Origin: Eriocheir sinensis
Taxonomy: Eukaryota; Arthropoda; Malacostraca; Decapoda; Varunidae
Length of the DNA stretch: 64,000 nucleotides
Assembly (NCBI RefSeq): GCF_024679095.1
Contig: NC_066512.1
Coordinates: 18,258,473 to 18,322,472, forward strand
Reading direction: 5' to 3'
How positions within the stretch are numbered: the stretch's first letter is position 1; each line of letters opens with the position of its first letter. Under the pieces are notes generated by a model that did no database searches, was not told the origin of the DNA, and worked only from the letters and a program-made list of their open reading frames with translations. Made by a program: the position numbers and the translations under genes. Of this stretch, positions 1 to 16,504 are shown piece by piece.

Positions 1-100
1 GTGTGTGTTTGTGTGTCGAAGTGACTATGTTTTCTGACAGTGATGAATATACTCTCTCTGCACCACAAATAATCAATACACAACAAAACCAACAGGAAAG

Positions 101-101
<1 letters not shown>

Positions 102-174
<73 letters not shown>
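102..174. repeat. (AC)n microsatellite
   Basis: About 36 AC repeats. Confidence 0.95.
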
Positions 175-179
<5 letters not shown>

Positions 180-268
180 TCAGGCGGGTTCACCACTGTT
201 TAACCTCACACTCCGACACTGCTGCAGGTCAAAGGTCACGTCAGGTCAAGAGGTCAAGTAGAGAGAAA

Positions 269-295
269 TGATGATAATAATAATAATGATAAAAA

Positions 296-328
<33 letters not shown>

Positions 329-455
329 GGGGAATGATCGAGTGCGTGTGTGATAGAGGAAGGAAAGCAGAAGTAGACACATAATAAAAAAAAGTAAAAA
401 AGTAAAAAAAAAAAGTGAAGAAAGAAATAATGTTAACAGGGTCCAGAGAGTCGCG

Positions 456-502
<47 letters not shown>
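269..502. repeat. (GAT)n and (GT)n microsatellites
   Basis: GAT/AAT repeats at 269-327 and GT repeats at 456-502, with A-rich sequence between. Confidence 0.9.
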
Positions 503-503
<1 letters not shown>

Positions 504-656
504 TATGACCTTCCTTGACCTTCAGCCAGCCACGTGACCATGACCTCGTTACATGACACACACACACACACACCTGTCCTCAAGTCGTTAGTTTGGTCCG
601 CTTGTCCAACACACCTGTCAGGATTTACATTCAGAAATGTTGAGGTAGCGGAAGGG

Positions 657-1355
<699 letters not shown>

Positions 1356-1398
1356 CCATCAAGCAGTCATGACTCATAGATCAATAGTTGGCGTGCTG

Positions 1399-2521
<1,123 letters not shown>

Positions 2522-2707
2522 GAAGGAAATCTTTTAAATCAGCGTGGAAAAAAGTGCCACGCGTGCCCCGGCCATTAGCGGCTGTAGGGGGATTTCAGGA
2601 ACGTTATTAACCTGTTGGCGGGACGGATGGACGCAGGGACGGACGGACGACGGCTGCCAAGGGGTGTTGCGTATATAGGGGTGACAAGCAGTGCGCAGGA
2701 TTCAAGG

Positions 2708-2710
<3 letters not shown>

Positions 2711-2766
<56 letters not shown>

Positions 2767-2841
2767 ACGACTGCATTTTTTATCATTGCTGTCATGTTGA
2801 AAGACGAATAGGAGGAGGAAGAGGAGGAGGAGGAGGAGGAG
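2711..2841. repeat. (AC)n and (GAG)n microsatellites
   Basis: AC at 2711-2764 and GAG at 2811-2841. Confidence 0.9.
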
Positions 2842-2914
2842 ATTCACTGTTCTGTTCTTTTGACACTTTTTTTTATCGAACATCCGGAAGTATCACACTG
2901 GAGGAAAGTGAAGC

Positions 2915-3155
2915 TGCGACGAGGGACGGATGAAAGAAAGACGAAAGAACCAATGGGTCGGCGAGTGTCTAGATTGTTTTTCGGCATCTCAAGTTCTTTG
3001 GCGTTGCTTACCTAACCTCAGCCAGTCAATCAGTCTATTCACGAGGGAGGGACGAAAGAAAGGAAATAACCAACGGGGTGAAGTGTGGTTTTCCAGCTCT
3101 TCAGTGTCTCTCGTTCTTCGGCGTCGCTTGCCTAACCTAAGCCAGTCACTCACAC
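2915..3155. repeat. Two-unit tandem duplication, ~120 bp
   Basis: Two diverged units, each with GAGGGA-GGA-GAAAGAAAG, then TTCGGC-TC and TTGCCTAACCTAAGCCAGTCA-like text. The remaining DNA to 3720 shows no recognised gene. Confidence 0.7.
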
Positions 3156-3726
3156 TCGTATCATCAAACGTTTGTGGCTCTTGTTACGAACGTTTTTCAA
3201 GGTCAGAGAGGAGCTACGTCGGGTTGTCATGAGCGTTCTCCCCCCTCACGGTGCAGAAGCCTTGCAAAACTACCGCCAGGCTCCGAAAACCACCCATGGA
3301 AACCTCGATATCCTCTGCGAGAGTCTTTTGAGACATATAGACTAAGGATTGGAAGAGCGAAATATGGACCACATCAGTCTTTCCACGATCTCGCCTCCCT
3401 CCCGCACACGACCTGCTAACTCTTAATACTTCACGTTTCCTTCGTCTCCACTACTTCTACTCTTTTCGTATCCTTAATTTCATAACTATTACCTTCTCTT
3501 CTCTTTCTTCTCGTTTCTTTTAATTGCTGGTGTCACAAGGTCGTAAAAGTGTCGTGCCCCCGCAGCCTAACGAAGCATCAATGGGCCGTTTAGCTTAAAA
3601 ATTCAACCCTTGCGTCTTGTCTTTGCGTAACAGAGCGACGAACACCTGCACCATGCCCTCCTCCCCTACCCTCAGTAAGTCCCTGGAGCCTGGCACTGGT
3701 CGCTCGAGGGAAGATGGGAGGTGAGT

Positions 3727-4370
3727 GCTCTCTCTCTCTCTCTCTCTCTGGAGCAAACAAAGCAAATGCGCGGTAATGAATAACGAACTGAATCCCGGCC
3801 GATCTTTTTCTTCCCTCTTCCTCCCTCTTTCCGTCCCCCTTCCTCTTTATTTTTCAACCCTCTTCCTCCCTCTCTTTTCCTTCCCCCCTTCCCCTTCCTC
3901 TCACTTTTCTTTACCCCTTCATCCCTCTTTCTTCCTTCCCCCCTTCCCCTTGCCTCTCACTCTTCCCATCCCCCTTCCTCTTTCTCTTTTCCAATTATCT
4001 TCCTCTCTTTTCCTTTCCCCTTCCTCCCTCTCTGTTCCCATTCCCTTCATCCCTCTCTTTTCCTTCCCCCCTTCCCCTAACTCTCACTCTTCCCATCCCC
4101 CTTCCTCTTTCTCTTTTCCAATTGTCTTCCTCTCTTTTTCCTTTCCCCTTCCTCCCTCTCTTTTTCCTTCCCCTTCCCGCTCTTTTTCCATGCACTCCCC
4201 AACCCTCTTTCTACTTTTCCTTCCTCCTTTCTATCTTTTCCTTTTCCCTGTCCTCACTCTTTTCCTCTCCCCTTTCATCTGTTTCGTATCCTTTATCCTG
4301 TACTTCTCTTCCCCTCTCCCCCCTCGTCCCCCTCTTTCCCTCCCTCACCTTCCCTTCCTTTTTCCGCTAA
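3727..4370. repeat. (CT)n followed by CCTT-rich polypyrimidine tract
   Basis: CT at 3727-3750, then 3806-4370 almost pure pyrimidine on the plus strand with degenerate CCCTTCCTC repeats. The long Ser/Phe/Pro frame across it is compositional. Confidence 0.85.
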
Positions 4371-4693
4371 CAAGACGTGGTGTAGCTACTCAGCCTAATC
4401 TTTCTTCTCGGGCTGCTAACTCCTGTAGGCCTCAATCAGTCGTCACATGTACGCCCTACCCCGCCCTACAACACCCTGCCACGGCCAACTACTAGCTACT
4501 ACAACACTCTGCAGAAGGGAAGGGTGAGGCGATACCATAAAACCCTGCCTGGTGTTGCCCCGTCCTTCCTTCCCCTTTCTTCCCTTCCTTCCCCATGTGA
4601 TTTAGTGTGCCACGAGAGCTGCTGGTGGTTCCGTCTGCCTGCCTGCCTGGTTCACCGTAGGAATAACATGTCAATATATGGCAGCCCTCCATG

Positions 4694-4765
<72 letters not shown>

Positions 4766-5008
4766 CTCAGTTTCGTCGCCGTGGATGTGGATGATATAGA
4801 GTGGATGGAGAAGGATGATGATGATGATGATGATGTGGAGGAGGAGGAGGAGGAGGAGGCAGGTGATGCGTGTTTGTCGGGGTTGTTTTGTGTTCCTATT
4901 TTTTATTTTTTTTACTATAATAGCCGAAGGACGTGCATACATGAATAACATATCCATACATTATGAAAACAAGATCATTTTTCGAAGCTTAAATGTGTGT
5001 GTAAATGT

Positions 5009-5093
<85 letters not shown>
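4694..5093. repeat. (GT)n, (GAT)n/(GAG)n, (CT)n and (GT)n arrays
   Basis: GT at 4694-4763, GAT then GAG at 4812-4858, CT at 5009-5064 directly followed by GT at 5065-5093. Confidence 0.92.
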
Positions 5094-5096
<3 letters not shown>

Positions 5097-5330
5097 CGCT
5101 GTTTACTAGAGTAGGGGAAAATATTGAGCCGGAGGAGGAAAGGGAGAAGAGAGATGGGGTGGAGGAGGAGGGAGAGAGAGAGAAGGAGAGATAGGGAGGA
5201 GAGAAGAGTAGGTAAGGGAGGGACGACGGAACTGGTGGAGTGACAGAGATGGAAGGTGGAACTATGTGGAGGGAAGGTAAGGGAGGGGTGGGAAGGGAGA
5301 GGGGAGGTGGAGGGGATGTGGTCTGGCCCT

Positions 5331-6320
5331 CACAGCACATAACGTCTTGCCTCCCCCCTTCCCCTTCCCCCCGTGTCCCTCTCCTCCCCAGGGTCGATCA
5401 CATTCCCCGGGGCGACTTGACGACTGACGTATATCACCTCCTCTTCCCCTTCCCCTTTCCCAGCCATCCCTTCCCCATCTCTCTCTCTCCCCTTCCCCTT
5501 TTTCCCACAACAAGGCGTCTAGCTCTCTCTCCCTCTTACAAGCATTCTTCTATCCCTCTCCATTCCTCCTCTCTCCCTATTCTTACATATCTTCCTTCTT
5601 TTTCACCTCCCTCAGTTTTTCCTTTACGACCTCTCTCCTTCCCCTGTCTTCCTCCGCCTCCTATATTTCTCCAGTCTTCGTCCTTTCTCCTCATTCTTAC
5701 ATTTCTTCCTTCGTTCCTCACCTTCCTAGCTTTCCCTTCCTTATCTCTCTCCTTTCCTTGTCTTCCTCCACCTCCTATCCTCCTATATTTCTCCAGTCTT
5801 CGTCCTTTCTCCTCATTCTTACATTTCTTCTTCGTTTTCTTCTCGTCCTTAGCATAATCTTCCTCATCTCTCTCCTTTCCTTGTCTTCCTCCACCTCCTA
5901 TCCTCCAATATTTCTCCAGTCTTCGTCCTTTCTCCTCATTATTACATTTTTTCCTCGTTTTCTCCTCGTCCTTAGCTTTATCTTCCTCATCTCTCTCCTT
6001 TCCTTGCCTTCCCTTCCTCCTACTCTCGTATCTTTCCTCCCCTCCTCGTTTTATCTCCTCGCACTCCTATACACCATCTCACATTACTCATTTTTATTTC
6101 CTCTCCTTTCCCTGCTTTCCCTTCCCTGCCCCTCTCTCTTTTACCTTTCCTTCTTCCTCTTCTAACTAACATTCCCATTTTCTCCCTTACTCGTTACTCC
6201 CTTCTCCCCATCTTCTAACGTTACTCCAATTCTCCCTTTCTCCCCATGTTCTCCAGTGTTCTATTCTTCCTTCCATCCTCCTCTCCACCTCTTCTCCACC
6301 TCCTCCCCTTACGCATTACC
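5331..6320. repeat. Polypyrimidine tract with a three-unit minisatellite
   Basis: Pyrimidine-rich throughout. At 5645-6005 three units begin TGTCTTCCTCC(G/A)CCTCCTAT at 5645, 5759 and 5882, i.e. spacings of 114 and 123 bp. Confidence 0.85.
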
Positions 6321-6552
6321 GCCATGCCCTAAGGTGTGAGAGCGATGGGTGTGTGTCTTATGCCCTCTCAGCCCCTCACATCCCCTCCACCCAACCGTAC
6401 GCTGAAGGAGGGAGAGGGAGGGTGAGGGAGAGGGGGTGAGTCTGCAGTGAGTGATGGCCGTGGTGGTGATGGTGCTGCCTGGTTTATGGTTGTGGTGGTT
6501 TGTGTGATGATGGGGGAAAAGCTGTCATCACTCTTTTCCCTCCTCCTCCTCC

Positions 6553-6612
6553 TACTACTACTACTACTACTACTATTACTACTGCCGGTGCTCCTTTTTC
6601 TACTGTTTCTTT

Positions 6613-6662
<50 letters not shown>

Positions 6663-6912
6663 CACAGGAAAAAGAGCAAAGCATCAAATTGAGGTTCAGT
6701 TATTCATATGACCACACGGATCTCCCTGGTCAGTCAATTAATCAGTCAGTCAGTCAGTCAGGCGGTCAGTCACATATGTTCAGCCAGTCAGTTAGTCAGT
6801 CAGCCAGTCAGTCCGTCGCTCAGAGAATTACCAGTCAGTCACTCGCCCAATCAGTCAATCAATCAGTCAGTCCGCCGGCCAATCAGCCCCTCAGTCGGCC
6901 AGTCTGTCTGTC
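6553..6912. repeat. (CTA)n, (AC)n and degenerate (CAGT)n
   Basis: CTA at 6553-6582, AC at 6616-6660, and an interrupted tetranucleotide CAGT array at 6729-6912 (CAGTCAGTCAGT with CAGC, CAAT and CCGT variants). Confidence 0.88.
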
Positions 6913-7011
6913 ATTTAACCGGAAGCCTAACAAAGGACTTAAATTCATTTGCCGCGCACGCCACTCCCCTCCACACGGCCTTCCTGCCCTGCCTTGGTGT
7001 GATTCCTGCAG

Positions 7012-7546
7012 CCGCCACCACCACCACCACCACCACCATTATCACCACCACCGTCACAACTACCAACACTACTACAGCAACTACACCATCACTACCACCA
7101 TCAACACCAACAGTCACAACACCACCACCACCAACAACAACAACACCACCACCACCATCATTATCACCAACACCGTCACAACAACCAACACTACCACCAA
7201 CAACTACACTATCACTACCACTACCACCACCACCACTACCAACACCATCATCACCAAGGGCACCACCAATAATAACACTGTCACTACCAACACTACGCCC
7301 AATATCACCATCACCACCACCACCATTCCCATTACCACCACCTTCACTACCACCAACACCACCAGGAGCATCGCCAACATTAATACTGCCACCTCCAACG
7401 CTACACCCAATATCACCACCACCACCACCGAGCCCCACCTGCAATAACACCACCACCAGAATCACCACTACCAATGCCAGCCAACAGCATCACCATCCTT
7501 ACCACTGCTCCTTAAACTATTGCTGCTGATGATGATGATGATTATG

Positions 7547-7579
<33 letters not shown>

Positions 7580-7675
7580 TTACTACTACTGCTACTACTA
7601 CTATGCAAAGCTGTAACATAACCCCTGCGACACAAAACTATAACAACAAAAATGAGTATGATGATGATGATGATG

Positions 7676-7770
<95 letters not shown>
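7012..7770. repeat. Trinucleotide field: CAC/ACC/AAC, CTA, GAT and AAT
   Basis: CAC/ACC/AAC variants at 7012-7500, CTA at 7547-7601, GAT at 7659-7676, and (AAT)n at 7677-7769 (~31 units). Confidence 0.92.
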
Positions 7771-7771
<1 letters not shown>

Positions 7772-7937
7772 CCAGAAATACTGTGCACTGATGACTGCTA
7801 TTGTCCAGGTTATAAAAAATCTTCATCGCCGAAATTATTATATATACATGAATTTACCAAAAAAGAATAATAATAATTATCATCACGGTAATTACAACCT
7901 TTCAAAGCATTAAAATTGTAAATATCAGAAGCCCGCC

Positions 7938-7989
<52 letters not shown>

Positions 7990-8452
7990 GCGTAATATCA
8001 ATAACAACACGCATAACGGTGTTGCTCCCCGACAGGTGAGTACAAGGACAGGTGGAGAGGGAGGGTGGGAAGGAGGGAAGGAAGGAAGGAAGGAAGGAAG
8101 GAAGGCATTAAGATCGATGAGGGAAAACAAAGGAAGTAAGGAAGGAAAGTACATAAGAAAGGGAAGGGAAGCAGGAACGAGGACAGAAAGGTAAGGAGGA
8201 AAGGTAAGAAAGAAGAAATAGAATAGGATGGGATTACAGAGGGGAATAAAACAGAGAGGAAGGAAGCAAGGAAGGAAGGGAGGAAGGGAAAGTGAGAAAG
8301 TAAAAAAAGGTTGGAAAGGAAAGATGGATAAAAATTAAAAAAGAAAGAAAGGAAGAAGGAGGCAAAGGAATGAAAGAGACAGGGAAAAGGAAGGGGAAAA
8401 AAATAAAGGAAAGGAAAACAAAACAAAAATGGAGGTAAGGAAGCAAAAACAC

Positions 8453-8546
<94 letters not shown>

Positions 8547-8684
8547 CGGAAACTCAGGATTGAAAAAAAAGAATGGAAAACAACGTAAAAAATAATAATA
8601 ACGAATAAAAGAAAAAAATATATAAAGAAAAATGGGAAAACGAAGGGAAAGAAAACAGCGAAGAATAGCAAAGACTTAAAAAGC

Positions 8685-8726
<42 letters not shown>
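7938..8726. repeat. (GT)n, GGAA purine tract, (GA)n and (AC)n
   Basis: GT at 7938-7986, GGAA/GAAGGAAG purine-rich DNA at 8050-8450, GA at 8457-8543, AC at 8689-8726. Confidence 0.9.
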
Positions 8727-8733
<7 letters not shown>

Positions 8734-8879
8734 CAAGGCGAGAGGTGGGTGACTGTCTGCCTGCTTGCCTGTATCGACGCCCCCCCCCCTCATGAAGGCC
8801 GCCCATCTGTGCTGCTTGCTTGTCAAAACCCACGCCCGGATTTCATCGTACATGTCACCAACCCACAAAGTCCTCCACA

Positions 8880-9660
8880 CGCTCTTCCCTTGCATCCTTT
8901 CTTTACTCTTTTGTTATTTTTTTCCTTCCTGTTCACGCTTACATTCTCTCTCTTTTTTTTTTGTTTGTTTGTTTTTGTATCCCCTTATATTGGTGATTCT
9001 CCTCTTCCCATCCTCCTTTCTTTTTTTCTTTCGTTGCTCACTTCTAATTTCTTCCTTATCACCCTCTTTACTGCCTCCCCTTTCTTCCTTTACTCACTTC
9101 CTTCTTCATTCTATCCTAAGCTTTCTCCCTTCCTCTTTCCCTCCATTCTCCGTTTATCCACTCTTCTTCCTTCCCATCCTCCTTTCTTTTTTTTTTTCGT
9201 TGCTCACTTCTATTTTCTTTCTTATCACCCTCTTCACTGCCCTCTCTCTACCTTCCCCTGTCTCCCCTTCCTTCCTTTACTCACTTCCTTCTTCAATCTA
9301 TCCTAAGCTTTCTCCCTTCTCTCTCCCTCCATTCTCCGTTTATCCATTCTTCTTCCTTCCCATCCTCCTTCCTTTCTTTCTTTCATAACTCACTCTGCTT
9401 TCTCCCGTCCTTCGTTTACGTACTTCATTCTTTCCAGTTTTCGTTTTTTCTTTCATTATTCAGTCCCTTCGTATTTCCCTTCTTCCTTCCTGTCTTTACC
9501 TACTCCATCTTATCTACCCTTCTTCCTTCATCTTCTCCCTTACTCCCATCTTCCCTTATTCCTATTCCTTCACTCTCTCCCTTCATGATTCGTTTTACTT
9601 ACGCTCTCACTCTCGTTCCTCCTTTCCTTCCCTCCTTCTCTTCTTTCTTTCCCCTTTAAT
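8880..9660. repeat. Polypyrimidine tract with ~165-185-bp repeats
   Basis: Three related units can be tracked by TTCCCATCCTCCTTTC near 9005, 9172 and 9358 and by TACTCACTTCCTTCTTCA. No gene seen. Confidence 0.75.
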
Positions 9661-10993
9661 GCCAATCTGAGGTCCTTTTCTCCTTTCCGCCAAGCTCCAC
9701 CTCCCCCCATTCTCCCCTTTACCTACTCATCTGCCTTAGCTTATCTTTATTAACCTTCTAAATCACTCTAATCCCTTTTCAAGTTCTTCCCAAAGTGTGA
9801 TTTCCTATCTGACCTCATTACGCAAACGCATCCCTGAAATCTGTAAGTCTCTCTGTCTGTCTCTCTCTTCCCTTCCACCAGATAATCTTAACCTGCCTTG
9901 GAAATCAGCCTCAGCCCCTCCCTACCCACCCCGGAAGCATGCAGTTGATACACGGACCGAGCAGCGCCCACAGCAACGTTTCCGCAGATCCCCGAAGCGT
10001 CATCAACGTTCATTACAAATACGGGAAACGTTGTAAAGACAGATTATGTATGCAGCGGTCGTTTTCAAGAGTGCCCCCCTCCCCCTCCCCGCTCCTTTCT
10101 CCCCCCTCGCCCCCCATGCTGGAAGAGAGAAGACCTGTGTGCGCATGCGACGTGAAGCAGGAGGAAGAGGAAGAGGATGGGGGGAGGAGGAAGAGGAAGA
10201 GCTGCAGGAGGTACAGGAGGAGGAGGAGGAGGAGGAGGAAAGCATAGTGTAACCTAGGTCAGTGTTTGAGTTTTAAAGGGCTGCTCCATCAGCAGGATCC
10301 GACCGCCGTGCCTGCTGGGTAGAAAGCAGAGGATGAGGACGAGGAAGAGGAAGATAAGGAAAAGGAGAAGATAAGTTGAAGAGGGAAGAATAGGGAATTT
10401 GAAGACACTAGACTCTAGACTCTAGAGGATAGGAAGAAAAGGGTGAGCCGAGCGGGCCGGGGCAGAAAGGACACACAAGGAAGGGAGAAAATCCTGCTGG
10501 CTTTCCATGACGAGGGCACGCGATGGAGGTGTCAGCGAGGCAGGGGGGTGGGGGGGCGTTGTTCCGCGGCGTGAGAAGAGAGGCACCCGCGAGCGAGGCA
10601 AGGAAAGGACAGGTACACTACAGAGCAAAGAAATGACACTACAACCCCAAGTGCCACAAACACAGGTGGGAAGTCAAACAACAGACACGAGAGGGACGAG
10701 AGATACAGGTAACGCGGAACGAACGAGCAGGTGAGGAAGCGACCAGGTGCCGCCCGACCCACAGATGCTGGCGAACAAGCAGATGCAGGTGTCAGTGTTG
10801 GAAGGCGATTAGCACCGAGTAGATGACACGTGTATATTGCGTCACTACGGAGGGAAATACTCGACATGGGAGCAGGGGAAGGAGCGGAGGAGGATGAGGA
10901 GGGGCAGGGGGCATGGATGGGTGTTGTCGCGGGAAGGCGTGGACACAAGGACACATTTGCATACCTAATCCTGCACGGACACGATTCTCAAAG

Positions 10994-11032
<39 letters not shown>

Positions 11033-12990
11033 GAACCACGCCTCCCTGCCGGGCTCGCCATCGCCCAGCACGCCCCCTTCTGCAGGCCACACTCACGTAC
11101 TCCTGTGGCGGCGCCTGCAGGAGCGAGGCGTCCTGGCGTCACTCACAGGACGACACCTGCTGGGGTCAATGACTCAAGGGGCACGGGACGTCGCTTACCT
11201 TTAAGTAGAGTCGCCCTTCGTAAGGTTAGAGTCCACCAACGTCACGTTTATCCAGTGTTGTGGGGCCACGGCACTCGACACTCACTGCACACTTGTTATT
11301 CCGCCAAAATGTGTATTGAATCTCACCGCTATAACCCTCGGCTGGCACTGGCTCATTCAAAAAGGTATCCGACTTGTGCGCGGAACACAGCGAGCTGCCG
11401 CGTACGTCCGGTCGCCTACCGACCCAACATTTCACTTAGACCTGCTCAGGGAATTCCTACATAAGGCGCCCGCTCGTCTCAGTGATGTCACAGATCCATT
11501 ACGTCATACCTGACGAGCTTCACTCCTCACACCACCGACAAGCCGCGGAAACACCCGCCACACACCAGATATTACCGTGCGAGTATGTTCTAACAGTCCC
11601 GTGTGTACGACAGTCACAGGGCTTGTGATAAAATTACGTGTTAAGTCTTCAAATAAGCAAAGTGATACTATTCTGCTATTCGGCAACACTCCCCGCCTTA
11701 CCGTATAAGGTGCGGTGGGCGGGGCTAGCGTGCGAGTGTTTTCTCATCTCAGTCATTCACCCCGATGCGGCAGTCGGGAGTCAGGCCCGACCAACAGAAC
11801 ACCTCCTGCTGGGGATTTGAGTGAAGAAGCCGCTCGGGAAACGTCCACGACTAGACATTTCCTTCCAATATAGGCTAATTTGGCAGGCGGGTGGTGGAGG
11901 CAGGGGGAGCGAGCGAGGGACTGCGGAGAGGTGGCAGTAGGGGGAGGGCCAGGCAGTAAATATAGCTCACGTAGGTCGTCCCTGGCCGCGGTGCAGAGGT
12001 GGCCACGAGGAACACTTGTCTTGGGGTGTCCGCTGGGAAGGAGCGAGCGAACAACCTCTATAAAACCTCATGTACGGCAGCATGAAACCGCAACACATGT
12101 AGGCGATTCAGAGGACATCCATGTAATGCCTCATGTTAGGGACACCCAAACAGCGGCCTGATGGTGCTGCTGCCGTTGCTGTTGAGAACTGAGGGAACAC
12201 CAAAACCCTCAAGAGGCATAAAACGACAGCACAGGCAGACGAAGCAGCATCAATATCGTCTCTTGTGGATTTGTGTTAAGCCCACAAAACAACGACCTGA
12301 TGCTGTTGCTGGCGTGTGTGTTAAGGGGTTGCAAGGGGCGAGACACGAGAGGCAGACCCCGCCCGACCACAGCCAGGCCGACGACAGGGCCATGGCGCCT
12401 GGTAACACCCGTCAGGCAGCGTGTGTGGCCAAGCCCGCAGGTACTGGTGTCCGCGGCGCGGCGATGACCATGTGCTGGGGAATTACACGTTGACCGCCCT
12501 GTCCTGCCTCCCTTCCTTTACCTTCCACGACAACCTTTTGCTACGAGGGACTGAGCGCTATCGTCTGATGGTGGAGGTAGTGGCTGTAACAGTCGTAGTA
12601 GAAGTTACTGTTGTTGTCTATCTTGTTATGATACTAAAGGCATGCTGTTGGCGGCAGGGAAAGGGGTGGGTGGTGGCAGTGGTGGCCGTGGTGCCGCTGA
12701 TGTTATCGCCAGCAGAACAATAACACATACCACCACCGCCTAGACGTTACATCCTCCACTGTTTATTTCCATAGAGCGGCATCATAAACAACAACATCTG
12801 CCTGTACGTAACGGACCCCGCGGCCCGCGGCGCACACGGGCCAGGAGGCGCCAGCACTAAACAAACAAGAGGATGGAAACTAATTTCTCGCAGGTACACC
12901 CGTCCCCAGAAACTCACCTGGTACAAAAGTACGTAGCACCTAAAGGGTGAGAGGGTGCTCTGGAAATATTATCTTCCCTCGTTGCTTGCA
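9661..12990. other. GC-richer mostly unique DNA, no recognised gene
   Basis: Contains (GGA)n at 10158-10240 and (AC)n at 10998-11031 but otherwise non-repetitive sequence with many CpGs (for example 11040-11900 and 12780-12860). Several splice-like sites occur (for example a minus-strand AAAG|GTAAGC at 11193-11202), but no frame resembles a known protein. It could hold UTR exons or regulatory DNA. Confidence 0.4.
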
Positions 12991-12991
<1 letters not shown>

Positions 12992-13062
<71 letters not shown>

Positions 13063-13150
13063 AAATTTTCATGTTACTAAGCTAGTATGCTGTGGGTTAC
13101 AAAACGAATATGAATGTGTCCATGCACCGGTAGGCAGAAGCAGCAAGAAC

Positions 13151-13187
<37 letters not shown>

Positions 13188-13212
13188 CCACCACCACCAC
13201 CAACAACAATAA

Positions 13213-13244
<32 letters not shown>

Positions 13245-13726
13245 CCACCACCACCAACAACAACAACAATAACACCACCACCACCACCAACAACAACAAC
13301 AATAACACCACCACCACCACCAACAACGACAACAATAACACCACCACCAACAACAACAACGACAACAATAACACCACCACCACCACCAACAACAACAACA
13401 ATAACACCACCACCACCACCAACAACAACAATAACACCACCACCAACAACAACAATAACACCACCACCAACAATAACACCACCACCAACAACAACAATAA
13501 CACCACCAACAACAACAACAATAACACCACCACCACCAACAACAACAATAACACCACCAACAACAATAACACCACCAACAACAACAACAATAACACCACC
13601 AACAACAATAACACCACCACCAACAACAACAATAACACCACCACCAACAACAACAATAACACCACCACCAACAATAACACCACCAACAACAACAACAATA
13701 ACACCACCACCAACAACAACAATAAC

Positions 13727-13763
<37 letters not shown>

Positions 13764-14129
13764 CCACCAACAACAACAACAATAACACCACCACCAACAA
13801 TAACACCACCAACAACAACAACAATAACACCACCACCAGCAACAACAACAATAACACCACCACCACCAACAACAACAATAACACCACCACCACCAACAAC
13901 AACAATAACACCACCACCAGCAACAACAACAATAACACCACCACCAACAACAACAACAATAACACCACCACCACTATCACCACCACCAACAACAACAACA
14001 ATAACACCACCACCAACAACAACAATAATAACATCACCACCAACAACAACAATACCACCACCACCAACAACAATAACAACACTACTAGCAGTAGTAGTAG
14101 TAGTAGTAGTAATAGTAGTAGTAGTAATG

Positions 14130-14178
<49 letters not shown>

Positions 14179-14219
14179 CACCATGAGTAGTAGTAGTAAG
14201 TAGTAGTAGTAGTAGTAGT
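12992..14219. repeat. (TC)n and a ~940-bp AAC/ACC/AAT compound array, then (AGT)n
   Basis: TC at 12992-13059. From 13150 to about 14090 the sequence alternates short AAC runs, one AAT, and ACC runs (AACAACAATAACACCACC), repeated dozens of times with variable run lengths. AGT repeats follow at 14088-14219. All three frames of both strands are nearly open, giving spurious poly-Asn/Thr, Leu/Val and Gly/Val proteins. Confidence 0.95.
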
Positions 14220-15057
<838 letters not shown>

Positions 15058-15171
15058 CCTTTTTTTTACGTTTAGCCTATGGCGCCGGTAAGCTTTCTTG
15101 ATGGGGCTTGTTAAATGGCCGGTCCCAGCCCGTAATGGCTCAGGTGATTGTTATAGTGGTGCCATCTTGCT
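15058..15171 (-). mobile_element. SINE family 1, 3'-end fragment
   Basis: Only the tail remains (minus strand): A-rich end, GCGCCATAGGC, CCGTAATGGCTCAGG and the ATAGTGGTGCCATCTTGC match. It abuts the (TA)n array at 15209. Confidence 0.7.
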
Positions 15172-15206
15172 TGGCTATCTATATATCTAAATAAATAAAT
15201 ATATAA

Positions 15207-15633
<427 letters not shown>

Positions 15634-15900
15634 TATATAGTCATGATACCAAAGTATATTACCATTTATTTTAAAAAGTTATAACACAGACCAATCAGTC
15701 AAGAGAGCATACTATAATAAACCACTCTATGACTTCCCTAACAGAGTTAAATAATGACTAAAATTCAGTAGTTATGCAAGAACTCAGGAGACAGGACACA
15801 GATGAAACATAAATAATAGTGCAGTCAGATTATATAGAGCACTGCAACCATTATATTCTACAAGAAAAGTATTTTTTTATCAGAATATGTGTTATTCTAG

Positions 15901-16205
15901 GTGGAAATGTCACTAAAATTGTTAATGACTTGCCTAGAAGTATTTAACCTCTTGACTGTGGATTTCCTACAAGAAGACATCACCACCCTACAGGAATGGA
16001 ACAAAAAGTGGCTGCCACAATTCAATGAAGAAAAATGTAGTCATGCACCTTTGGAGGGGATATCCAGCATACCAATACCACATGATAAACACTCCACTAT
16101 CCACCACAGAGGCAGAGAAAGACCTGTGAGCATATGTTACCAGGCTACCAGTGAAAGCCAAATCCGTGCCAATTGCAGCGGACGGGTTAAGAAATTTTAA
16201 TGGAG
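15901..16205 (+). mobile_element. Degraded LINE reverse-transcriptase fragment
   Basis: LQEDITTLQEWNKKWLPQFN.EKC is the RT post-YADD segment (D...L..W..KW...FN..KC). After a one-base shift, PLSTTEAEKDL follows, as expected. Too short for clade assignment. Confidence 0.65.
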
Positions 16206-16504
16206 TAACTTAGGAATTAGAATATAGTGAATACCTTAACAGTCCTAGATTACCAAGAGATCATAGGAATGCTAGGAAAATAAGACCTTAGAAAGGGACT
16301 GCAGTGAATCTGAAAGTTGGTCTATATATGAATCTGAAGAACACATAGCTCAAATATTTGACTGTGATCAAACACTTGAGGGTGCGGGAATACACCTATC
16401 AAGATCAAAACATACAGAGGTTGAAAATATTCTGAGGACTATTAATAAGAACTGGCCTTGGGCAGGTCTGATAATAGCTGGACAACCAAGGTAAAAGTAG
16501 CAAC

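Noticed and set aside
2930..3419. Overlapping frames of 100 and 81 codons
   Set aside because: They span a tandem duplication with no similarity to known proteins; coding is not supported.
3725..4495. 256-codon Ser/Pro/Phe-rich frame
   Set aside because: Polypyrimidine DNA lacks stop codons on this strand; the composition explains the length.
5645..6005. CRISPR-like array
   Set aside because: Three long diverged tandem units in eukaryotic polypyrimidine DNA, without short identical repeats and unique spacers.
6708..7529. 273-codon Ser/Gln/Pro/Thr-rich frame
   Set aside because: Built from CAGT tetranucleotide and CAC/ACC trinucleotide repeats; no domain is visible.
12947..14203. 418-codon Asn/Thr-rich frame and 370-codon frames on the other strand
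   Set aside because: All come from the AAC/ACC/AAT array, which is open in nearly every frame.
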